A DNA stretch of 5,921 bases. Source: Myxococcales bacterium (GTDB lineage Bacteria > Myxococcota_C > UBA6777). Within the stretch, counting starts at the first letter, position 1. Each line of letters opens with the position of its first letter. Positions 1 to 5,174 of the stretch are shown here, one piece after another. Below the pieces are notes generated by a model. The model was not told where the DNA came from and did not search any database. It was given only the letters and a program-made list of their open reading frames with translations. The position numbers and the translations under genes are program-made. The stretch spans positions 1-5,921 of the forward strand of contig JALTMC010000043.1 in NCBI GenBank assembly GCA_027005175.1. Direction: 5' to 3'.

Positions 1-31
1 CTGTAAACTCGATACGAATCATTGGCTCCAT
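1..31 (-). CDS. Possible start of a gene running off the left edge (transposase-like N-terminus?)
   Basis: Reading the minus strand from an ATG at 31-29, the frame is open to the window edge and encodes MEPMIRIEFT; a second in-frame ATG is at 22-20. A weak purine-rich stretch precedes the first ATG and a GGAG lies three bases before the second, so the start is undecided. The MIRIEFT opening resembles, from memory, the N-termini of a group of helix-turn-helix / IS630-like transposases common in IS-rich environmental bacteria. Ten residues cannot prove this, and the rest of the gene lies outside the window. The inverted repeat at 62-95 would sit just upstream of it. This is a lead, not a firm gene. 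Confidence 0.27.
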   Translation of the reverse strand, partial: MEPMIRIEFT

Positions 32-61
32 TCCACTCTATACTTGACCAATGACTCTAGA

Positions 62-95
62 TATCACAACTACACGTTAAACGCAAGTTGTGATA
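62..95. repeat. Perfect 10-bp inverted repeat with a nested palindrome
   Basis: TATCACAACT at 62-71 is the exact reverse complement of AGTTGTGATA at 86-95. Inside the 14-bp spacer, CGTT (75-78) and AACG (80-83) form a second dyad with nearly the same centre. It lies about 30 bp upstream of the possible minus-strand start at position 31 and is far from gene A. It could be an operator, a sub-terminal site of an insertion sequence, or a cruciform. There is no T-run after it, so a terminator is unlikely. Confidence 0.6.
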
Positions 96-271
96 ACTCG
101 CGGTATAGTTTCTTTTTGAGTCAAATCCGAACCGAAAGATATAAATAGGAGAAAGGTTTTTAGAATACAGAATTGGTACTATCGTGCAATATCAGAAATT
201 TGATGTGTCCTAAATGTTCCCCAAAACGGACCTTTGAACCTGTAACACTATGGAAGAAAAGGAGAAAAAAA
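96..271. other. Non-coding stretch without a recognised gene
   Basis: I find no open reading frame with a convincing start on either strand between the inverted repeat and the tRNA-like core at 272. The stretch is fairly A+T rich. It ends in seven A residues (265-271), which read as seven T residues on the minus strand directly after the tRNA-like 3' end; that run could help end transcripts coming from gene A, although no tight hairpin sits immediately before it. Confidence 0.5.
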
Positions 272-295
272 CGGAAGCGCACGGGAATCGAACCC
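272..295 (-). other. tRNA 3'-end-like core, copy 1 (attachment-site candidate)
   Basis: On the minus strand this 24-bp block reads as a T-arm (GGGTTCGATTCCC) followed by an acceptor-like TGCGCTTCCG with no CCA. It is identical base for base to 2070-2093. The sequences to its left (below 272 and below 2070) are unrelated, so similarity stops exactly at the tRNA-like 3' end. No 5' acceptor strand (GGAAGCG) or anticodon arm is visible next to it, so it is not a complete tRNA gene. Tyrosine recombinases commonly use tRNA 3' ends as attachment cores, so a remnant att site is the preferred reading. Confidence 0.5.
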
Positions 296-425
296 TCGGC
301 AATGCATTCGCCAACTCACCGTAACATAAGCGAAACCCTGTAACTACCGAAGTTACCGTTTTCAGTCTTTCACAGTTGGTGCTCGTCTATTACGGTCTAT
401 TGTGGTTTATCTCGTTACCTAAATG
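296..425 (-). other. Conserved non-coding block 3' of gene A, copy 1
   Basis: This block lies between the stop codon of gene A and the tRNA-like core and matches 2094-2224 with nearly equal spacing. A second stretch of 24 identical bases occurs at 317-340 (copy 2: 2115-2138). Read on the minus strand it contains three ATAGAC-like motifs (400-395, 390-385 and 370-365) spaced 10 and 20 bp apart, and a hairpin GTAACT-tcggt-AGTTAC just before the identical stretch. The helical spacing suggests recombinase arm sites or another protein-binding region; a structured RNA is the main alternative. I see no gene in it. Confidence 0.5.
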
Positions 426-1814
426 TTACTCAAAATCGTGTTCCAGCTCTTCCAAAACAGCCTCGCCCCTTTTGGTGAGACGGTACTTTTGCAACCGGCT
501 TCTTGGCTTTTCGGGGATCGTAAACCCGATAGCCTGCTCATCTAGAAGTTGCCGGATAACTTTTTTGAGCTGCCCTGAGATCTTCTTATGCCCCAGTTCT
601 TTCGACAACTCTGACTTGGCCTTCGGTCCTAACTCCAACAACCTCAAGACTCTAGCATCCAGTGACTCGGGCCGCGACTCGGGCCGCGACTCGGGCCGCG
701 ACTCGGGCCGCGAAGCATGGTTTTCGAATTCGACCCATATGCCGACAGGTTCAACCCTCAAGACTGGGCCAGGAACACCTTCCAGTTCACAGGCTGTTTG
801 CATCATCTCAATCCCTCGTCCCCAGGCTTCAATCATACCCGCTCGAAAGAATGCGTTTGCAATGTCGGGGTTAAATGGCAACGAAGCATGCTTGGCAAGA
901 AGGTCTGAAACTGTCCAGGTATCGGGAAGTCGACCATTATTCCAGAGCATGATCTTATCGTCATACACGCTAATTTGTATTGGTACACCGCTTGCATAAT
1001 CTTTATGGACCACAGCGTTGGTCAAGGCCTCACGCAAGGCACTCTCTGGAACAGGGTAAGATTCGACCCGCTGCAGTCCTTCATAAGAAATCAAGGCCTT
1101 TAGATACTTGGTCAGCAAAAGTTCTAACGTCTTTTCCACTTGAGTAAAGAGGTCACCATGTATCTCATCTTGATACAAAAGGTCGCTGTTTGTGCGGAAA
1201 TATCCGACCTTGATATAAGCACCTGTCACAAAGACTTCTGGATCGGGATGAAACAGAAGCATCCCTGCCCGTTTCAGGTAGGTTCCGTCCATCAGGCGAA
1301 GCTTTTCGATGAGGGTAGCGTCGTCAACTTCCAGCATCTTCAGGCTCAAACGTTTGCTTCGAGCAGCACGTTCACGAAACCAGGTGATAATTTGAGGGTC
1401 AAGGTCATCGGTGCTGACCCTTGGTAGTGGAACTCCATCCCAATGCTTCCCGGTTTTGCTGAGAAGAAAGTGGTCAAGAGCAGCACCTTTTAGTTCTTGT
1501 TTGGTGCTACCGGTACGAACATGGTATTGGCCCTTATAACTGACAGGATAAGGAAACGGTTCTACCGTGATTCGAATGACCTCTTTTCCATCTTCCACGA
1601 TCAAGTCGACATCTGGCACAATTCCTAGAATATCACGCATCTTGTTTGGCAGATCTTCCAACAATTTCGAGGCATCCTTCACCCCTATAGATATACCCTT
1701 ATCATTCACACCGATATAAAGAGCGCCACCCTGCGCGTTAGCAAATCCACAGATCCATTTGAGGTACTCATCTCGCCAGGATTGTTTGAATTCAATGTTC
1801 TGGCTTTCGTTCAT
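426..1814 (-). CDS. AlbA_2 (Schlafen-like) / RecG-like ATP-binding transcriptional regulator, gene A
   Basis: A 462-residue protein. Residues about 5-120 form a Schlafen AlbA_2 domain, with the typical EFKQSW and FANAQGGALYIGV motifs. Residues about 250-360 form a Bergerat-type ATP-binding domain as in the RecG-like HATPase_c_4 family: N-box E262, N266 and H270, then WNNGRLP (291-297) and GMIEAWGRG (326-334). Residues 368-384 are four SRPE tetrapeptides plus a serine, and the rest is a lysine-rich winged helix. The family (COG2865-type) is annotated as predicted transcriptional regulators; these are not true RecG helicases. The start is supported by AGAGG at 1822-1826, seven bases from the ATG. 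It seems to be a single-gene unit, set off by the terminator at 1985-2024 and possibly controlled by the dyad at 1846-1861. DNA binding and ATP binding are inferred from the domains; the target is unknown. Confidence 0.88.
   Translation of the reverse strand: MNESQNIEFKQSWRDEYLKWICGFANAQGGALYIGVNDKGISIGVKDASKLLEDLPNKMRDILGIVPDVDLIVEDGKEVIRITVEPFPYPVSYKGQYHVRTGSTKQELKGAALDHFLLSKTGKHWDGVPLPRVSTDDLDPQIITWFRERAARSKRLSLKMLEVDDATLIEKLRLMDGTYLKRAGMLLFHPDPEVFVTGAYIKVGYFRTNSDLLYQDEIHGDLFTQVEKTLELLLTKYLKALISYEGLQRVESYPVPESALREALTNAVVHKDYASGVPIQISVYDDKIMLWNNGRLPDTWTVSDLLAKHASLPFNPDIANAFFRAGMIEAWGRGIEMMQTACELEGVPGPVLRVEPVGIWVEFENHASRPESRPESRPESRPESLDARVLRLLELGPKAKSELSKELGHKKISGQLKKVIRQLLDEQAIGFTIPEKPRSRLQKYRLTKRGEAVLEELEHDFE
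664..711 (-). repeat. Four perfect 12-bp tandem repeats inside gene A
   Basis: The plus-strand unit GACTCGGGCCGC is repeated four times without change, with two further matching bases (712-713). It encodes SRPE repeats in the linker between the ATPase domain and the terminal winged helix. Ten of twelve bases are G or C, well above the surroundings. The unit is a multiple of three, so gain or loss of copies keeps the frame. Perfect identity suggests recent slippage-driven expansion. Confidence 0.95.
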
Positions 1815-1845
1815 ATATTGGCCTCTATCAATTCATAGTCAGCAA

Positions 1846-1861
1846 ATCATCATATGGTGAT
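1846..1861. promoter_or_regulatory. Near-palindrome upstream of gene A (operator candidate)
   Basis: ATCATCATATGGTGAT is a 16-bp palindrome apart from one mismatched pair, centred on CATATG, 32-47 bp upstream of the gene A start. A TTATACT stretch on the minus strand around 1882-1889 could be a -10 element, but I see no matching -35. Because gene A encodes a predicted DNA-binding regulator, autoregulation through this dyad is a reasonable inference, not a demonstrated one. Confidence 0.35.
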
Positions 1862-1970
1862 TTTCTCTACCACCGCCACAACAGTATAACCCGATTTGGA
1901 TTGAGAATGCTCGAAAAAGAACGAGGAGAAATGGGAGACAATGAACGAAAACAACGGAAGGAATCGAATA

Positions 1971-2024
1971 AAGAGCCACCACGCAAAAAAAGAGCCATCA
2001 CAAACTTTTTGCGCGTTGGCTCTT
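1971..2024. repeat. Long imperfect hairpin with two competing left arms
   Basis: The 19-base arm at 1971-1989 pairs with 2006-2024 with two mismatches and a 16-base loop. The loop itself starts with a second copy of AAGAGCCA (1990-1997), so two identical left arms (1971-1978 and 1990-1997) compete for one right arm, TGGCTCTT at 2017-2024. It lies between the gene B remnant and the promoter region of gene A. Confidence 0.8.
1985..2024 (-). terminator. Rho-independent terminator candidate (minus strand)
   Basis: Read on the minus strand, AAGAGCCA (2024-2017) pairs with TGGCTCTT (1997-1990), and the second arm runs into seven consecutive T residues (1991-1985). The loop is long (19 bases), which weakens it. 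It would end transcripts coming from gene C and the gene B remnant before they reach gene A. Confidence 0.5.
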
Positions 2025-2069
2025 TCCAGGATCGAAGAATCATAAAGCCACGATTATTACAGACTTATT

Positions 2070-2093
2070 CGGAAGCGCACGGGAATCGAACCC
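2070..2093 (-). other. tRNA 3'-end-like core, copy 2 (attachment-site candidate)
   Basis: Identical over 24 bp to 272-295, again with a T-arm (GGGTTCGATTCCC) and an acceptor-like 3' strand without CCA on the minus strand. In this copy the fourth T-stem pair (C-G) can also form, whereas copy 1 has an A/G clash there. No 5' tRNA half is seen nearby. Outside the core, the left flank differs completely from copy 1, which fits a site-specific junction. Confidence 0.5.
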
Positions 2094-2224
2094 GAGGCAA
2101 AGCTTTAACCAAGCCACCGTAACATAAGCGAAACCCTGCAACCACCGAAACAACAGCTTTCAGTCTATCACGGTTGGTACTCGTCCATTGCGATCTATTC
2201 TTGTTTACCTCGTTATCTCAATGC
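2094..2224 (-). other. Conserved non-coding block 3' of gene B, copy 2
   Basis: Counterpart of 296-425. The stretch 2115-2138 is identical to copy 1, while the 21 bases between it and the tRNA-like core differ but keep the same length. The three ATAGAC-like motifs recur at the same 20/10-bp spacing (2163-2168, 2183-2188 and 2193-2198, with one substitution in each of the last two). The small hairpin of copy 1 survives here mostly through G-T pairs. No gene is visible. Confidence 0.5.
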
Positions 2225-2822
2225 CTACTCAAACTCGTATCCCAACTCTTCTAAGATAGCCTCGCCTTTTTTGGTCAAACGGTACTTTTGTAACCGGCTT
2301 CGTGGCTTTCCAGGAATTGTAAACTCGATAGCCTCCCCGACCAGAAGCAGTCGGACAACTTTATTAAGCTGGCCCGAAACCTTCTTTTGCCCCAGCCCCT
2401 TCGACAGTTCGGACTTGGACTTTGAACCTCCCTCCAAAAGGTGAAGCACTCTCACTTCTAGTGACTCGGTCTGCGACTCGGTCTGCGACTTTATTATACG
2501 AGTGATTTCAGCAGCTTCTAGAGTTATTCCATGATTGACGAACTCCACCCACATCCCAATGGCTTCAACTCGCAGCACTGGACTTGGAACACCCTCAGTT
2601 TCACATACTGTTCGCATCTTCTCAATCCCTCGTCCCCACGCTTCAATCATGCCCGCCCGAAAGAATGTGTTCGCAATATCGGGATGAAACGGCATAGAAG
2701 CATGTGCCGAGAGAAGATGCTCTATCGTCCAATCTGCAGGAAGTTGGCCATTGTTCCAAATCATAATCTTGTTGTCATATACACGGATTTGGATAGGAAC
2801 TCCGCTTGCGTAATTATTTATG
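2225..2822 (-). pseudogene. 5'-truncated paralogue of gene A (gene B)
   Basis: From an ATG at 2764 the frame encodes 179 residues matching gene A from residue 289 to the end: WNNGQLP, GMIEAWGRG, then SQTESQTES and the winged helix ending in EELGYEFE. The homologous frame continues upstream without a stop (YASGVPIQIRVYDNKI) to about 2820, but the AlbA_2 domain and the N-box helix with its catalytic Glu and Asn are missing. The ATG has no Shine-Dalgarno sequence and is an internal methionine. It follows the stop of gene C directly, so reinitiation after gene C could in principle make a winged-helix fragment. Its frame and C-terminus are well preserved, so the loss may be recent. A decaying remnant is most likely; a truncated partner or dominant-negative form is the alternative. 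Confidence 0.75.
2463..2490 (-). repeat. 12-bp tandem repeat in gene B (about 2.3 copies)
   Basis: GACTCGGTCTGC occurs twice in tandem, followed by GACT. It encodes SQTESQTES at nearly the place where gene A has its SRPE repeats. The unit differs from the gene A unit at two of twelve bases, in every copy, so each array has homogenised or expanded separately since the duplication. Confidence 0.9.
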
Positions 2823-4854
2823 ATGTGGAGTCATCGCTATCAAAGGTTGTTGTAATATAGGCTTGCATGGGGTGGGTGATACGCTCTGGGTAGCGCAGAG
2901 TAAGCATTCCAGAATGGACCAAATGTCTGAGATAGTGGATGCGTAGGCTCTCTGGCTTTCTATTTAATAAGTTACCCAACTCTTCAGAAGATAATGGTCG
3001 AATCCGGCACATGTCCAGGATAGCTTTTTCAAGCAATTCACGCTTTGATACACGTTTGCTAGAAGCGAATGGCACCGCTAGAACTTGCAACAGTTCATCT
3101 TCGCTGCTGTGTACGGAGCCTTCTTCTTTATGTACGGAGCCTTCTTCTTTATGTACGGAGCCTTCTTCCTTATGTACGGAGCCTTCTTCCTTATGTACGG
3201 AGCCTTCTTCTTTATGTACGGAGCCTTCTTCTTTATGTACGGAGCCTTCTTCCTTATGTACGGAGCCTTCTTCCTTATCCTCTTTGCTGTCTGTGGGAGG
3301 AAATAAAATCTGATAATAGCTCCCCCTCCCGATACCTTGTTTTTCTAAGAAGTCTTTCCTTACAAGGAATTGGAGAAGCAGAGTGACATCTCTAGAGTGA
3401 AGAGTTCCCAGTAATTGGCTCAGGCGTTCGTGGGTTATGTTTCCTTCAAGGAAGGCTGTTACGACTATGATACGACCATCTGGTGTAAGTTGGTTGAAGC
3501 TAGCTCCAAAGATGGCCTGAACCTCCTGGACAGCGTCTTTTGGAAGCAAGCTGGCAGTCGTGAGGGTCAGACGTGTCTGCTCGGGTTCTGTGAGATCTTC
3601 GATTTGCGGTGCACGCCAGTGTTGTTCCTTCCAGGCTTGTAGGATTTTAGGGATACCAGAACCAGCCCGCTCCGCAATTCCCAGAAGGAGAAAAACCCGA
3701 TGAATGGTTTCGTTGCGTGGGTCACTGGTTCCGCCATGCAGAACTTTTTCGAGAGGGAGACGAAGCCTTCCGGGGTTGGTAAAGATAAAACGGTCAGGTT
3801 GTTTTTGTACGATGATATTTGTTTGGGCATCGTAATCTGCGTGACTTAATGTATTGGCGAGAGCTTCACGAATTGCCTGATGTATGGGGGTATCATCGAT
3901 CCGATATCCTTCTTCGTTGATTTGGAATGGGATACGAAGTTCTGAGACCAGCCTTGGATACACCTTGCGATAAAAATCAAAGAGATTTCCGCTCCATGTT
4001 CCGTCGCTACACACTCTGTCATCCCAGCGCGGGAAACCGGGTTCATTTCTTTCTTCACGATAGTCAAGAAAGAAGTGAGGAAAGGCTTCTCTGAGAGCGA
4101 TGTGAGAGCCAAAGAGCAAGAGACCACCGCGTGTTGCCTGTGTGCTTCCTGTTGTGCGATTGCGTTGCAGAGCACCAACCTGGCGGAAGAGTTCAATGTC
4201 GTCGCCTTGTAGGAAAGGGTGCTCAGGTTTTGCAGTGCGAAAACGGTTGCGAAAGGCGTGAATGGAGTCCTGCTCAAAGTCGTCAAAGGTAAATCCATCA
4301 ACAATGGTAGCATCACGTGGTGTTTCGGATGCTTCAGCGAACATCCGGCGGATTTCTTCATCAGAGCAATGGTAGTCTCCTTCGTAGTTGCGCTTAAATG
4401 TGCCTTCGAATGGATTTTTGCCGATATAGATGGGGCGTGTTCGACGCTCTGCTTGTGGTATTCGAATCACAATAACCTGAAGGCCTGATTCGTCAAAAAC
4501 AACGGCATCGTCATTGGTTAGAATATTTGAACTGACTTGTTGACGATTGTTGATGGAGTTCCAAAAGTTGCGCAGCACATCTTCCGGCTCAGAGATTCCG
4601 ATAGGTACTAGTCGACCGCCAGGTCCTTCATCCGCTCCAAGGATAATCCATCCTCCTGCAGTATTCGCAAAAGCGGAATAGCTTTCCCAGATGGACTTTG
4701 GTATGGCTCCCTTGCCATCTCTGCCCTGCGCAGCTTTGGCCTCAACATCAAAGTCTTCAACCAACTCAGTGATACTCTCAAAGTCTCGGGGTTTTAGAGC
4801 CAAAGTTAGCCTCCAACCAGTTTCTGTTTCTATTACTCCAACATTTGTTACCAT
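2818..4854 (-). CDS. AlbA_2 (Schlafen-like) / HATPase multidomain regulator with heptapeptide repeats, gene C
   Basis: A 678-residue protein. Residues about 25-165 are an AlbA_2 domain (DVEAKAAQGRDGKG, then YSAFANTAGGWIILG). Residues about 322-435 are a RecG-like Bergerat ATPase domain, with N-box E330, N334 and H338, FTNPGRLRLP (358-367) and GIAERAGSGI (392-401). A winged helix follows (about 450-515), then eight EEGSVHK-type repeats (528-583) and a final winged helix (about 600-668). The family is annotated as predicted DNA-binding, ATP-binding regulators; ligand and target are unknown. The ATG at 4854 has no strong Shine-Dalgarno sequence and follows the 46-codon ORF by nine bases, so translation may depend on coupling. 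That ORF is in the same frame, so a longer N-terminus interrupted by TGA is possible. The last residues (about DDSTS) lie at the junction with the gene B remnant and may not be native. Confidence 0.85.
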   Translation of the reverse strand: MVTNVGVIETETGWRLTLALKPRDFESITELVEDFDVEAKAAQGRDGKGAIPKSIWESYSAFANTAGGWIILGADEGPGGRLVPIGISEPEDVLRNFWNSINNRQQVSSNILTNDDAVVFDESGLQVIVIRIPQAERRTRPIYIGKNPFEGTFKRNYEGDYHCSDEEIRRMFAEASETPRDATIVDGFTFDDFEQDSIHAFRNRFRTAKPEHPFLQGDDIELFRQVGALQRNRTTGSTQATRGGLLLFGSHIALREAFPHFFLDYREERNEPGFPRWDDRVCSDGTWSGNLFDFYRKVYPRLVSELRIPFQINEEGYRIDDTPIHQAIREALANTLSHADYDAQTNIIVQKQPDRFIFTNPGRLRLPLEKVLHGGTSDPRNETIHRVFLLLGIAERAGSGIPKILQAWKEQHWRAPQIEDLTEPEQTRLTLTTASLLPKDAVQEVQAIFGASFNQLTPDGRIIVVTAFLEGNITHERLSQLLGTLHSRDVTLLLQFLVRKDFLEKQGIGRGSYYQILFPPTDSKEDKEEGSVHKEEGSVHKEEGSVHKEEGSVHKEEGSVHKEEGSVHKEEGSVHKEEGSVHSSEDELLQVLAVPFASSKRVSKRELLEKAILDMCRIRPLSSEELGNLLNRKPESLRIHYLRHLVHSGMLTLRYPERITHPMQAYITTTFDSDDSTS
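3110..3277 (-). repeat. Eight 21-bp tandem repeats inside gene C
   Basis: Eight contiguous 21-bp units encode EEGSVHK (the last one EEGSVHS). They differ only at one base, the wobble position of the lysine codon. In plus-strand order the base is T,T,C,C,T,T,C,C, so the array is a four-unit (84-bp) block present twice. Both levels keep the reading frame. Because 21 is a multiple of three, the other frames are open across the array too; those are shadows. Confidence 0.97.
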
Positions 4855-4863
4855 ACCATTCTT

Positions 4864-5004
4864 TCAGGTATCAAGTAAGTAATCGCGACCGGAAACATCC
4901 GTGGTGCTGGAGACTCGTATCTTTTGAGAATCGAGGTAACTTCCAGTTAGTGCTCCAACCACACGAGTAATGCAGGTTCCAGCAGATGGTGTCAGATCAG
5001 TCAT
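4864..5004 (-). CDS. 46-codon ORF directly upstream of gene C (leader ORF or interrupted N-terminus)
   Basis: The ATG at 5004-5002 is preceded by AAAAGG, nine bases away, a good ribosome binding site. The ORF encodes a small polar, Ser/Thr-rich product that starts MTDLTPSAG and ends RDYLLDT. I recognise no family and see no membrane segment or signal peptide. It ends in TGA at 4866-4864, nine bases before the ATG of gene C and in the same frame, so one codon change would make a 728-residue fusion through the linking residues KNG. It is either a separate small protein translationally coupled to gene C, or the true N-terminus of gene C broken by a nonsense codon. Its much better ribosome binding site compared with gene C supports it being translated. 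A TTGACA hexamer at 5052-5047 could be a -35 element, but no good -10 lies at the proper spacing. Confidence 0.5.
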   Translation of the reverse strand: MTDLTPSAGTCITRVVGALTGSYLDSQKIRVSSTTDVSGRDYLLDT

Positions 5005-5162
5005 TAAAGTTAGCCTTTTCCTTAACGAATTATGATTTCCTTATCATGTCAACCATGAGGCAATCTATCATATCGAATTGCTGATAAAAGATGGTGTAAT
5101 CTTGTTTCTGCGAAATGACGGAATGTGACATAGGTCACTGGTATCCTCTGTATTCTAAAAAA

Positions 5163-5168
5163 AGGAGG
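5163..5168 (+). promoter_or_regulatory. Ribosome binding site that fixes the transposase start
   Basis: AGGAGG lies six bases before the ATG at 5175. The in-frame ATG at 5115 has no such site, and the residues between them do not look like a transposase, so 5175 is taken as the start. Confidence 0.8.
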
Positions 5169-5174
5169 AACCAA

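Larger units (their letters stand above)
272..1006 (-). repeat. Diverged segmental duplication, copy 1
   Basis: The tRNA-like core, the non-coding block and the 3' part of gene A (from about codon 271 to the stop) are repeated in the same order and orientation at 2070 to about 2822. The coding parts have drifted: over the first 78 aligned residues of the copy I count 57 identities by hand. Short blocks in the non-coding part remain identical. The duplication is therefore old, or the second copy was acquired from a related element. Confidence 0.8.
2070..2822 (-). repeat. Diverged segmental duplication, copy 2
   Basis: Second copy of the unit at 272-1006. It contains the tRNA-like core, the conserved non-coding block and the C-terminal part of an AlbA_2/ATPase gene. 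Similarity to copy 1 ends near 2820-2822, exactly where the stop codon of gene C lies, so the upstream half of this unit has been lost by deletion or recombination. Confidence 0.78.

Noticed and set aside
272-360. Complete tRNA gene on the minus strand
   Set aside because: A T-arm and a 3' acceptor strand are present, but no matching 5' acceptor strand or anticodon stem could be found upstream in either copy.
376-999. Plus-strand 207-codon frame with DSGR repeats
   Set aside because: It lies antisense to gene A, and its repeats are the SRPE-encoding 12-bp units read backwards. It has no ribosome binding site and no family resemblance.
1901-2122. Plus-strand 73-codon lysine-rich frame
   Set aside because: It runs through the hairpin at 1971-2024 and the tRNA-like core, has no convincing ribosome binding site, and its low complexity reflects A-rich intergenic DNA.
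664-3277. CRISPR array
   Set aside because: The repeats are directly contiguous, without unique spacers, and lie in frame inside coding sequence.
2939-3386. Plus-strand frames with repeated CTEPSSL, YVRSLLL and MYGAFFF units
   Set aside because: These are shadows of the 21-bp repeat array of gene C. A repeat unit that is a multiple of three keeps all frames open.
3846-4361. Minus-strand 171-codon frame inside gene C
   Set aside because: Out-of-frame overlap with well-conserved AlbA_2 and ATPase coding sequence; no domain or ribosome binding site.
5047-5052. TTGACA as a promoter for the gene C unit
   Set aside because: The -35 match on the minus strand is perfect, but the nearest TATAAT-like hexamer is only 12 bases away, so I do not call a promoter.
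5125-5138. GTGAC/GTCAC inverted repeat as the IS256 terminal repeat
   Set aside because: The arms are short, and the other end of the element is not in the window, so a terminal repeat cannot be matched.
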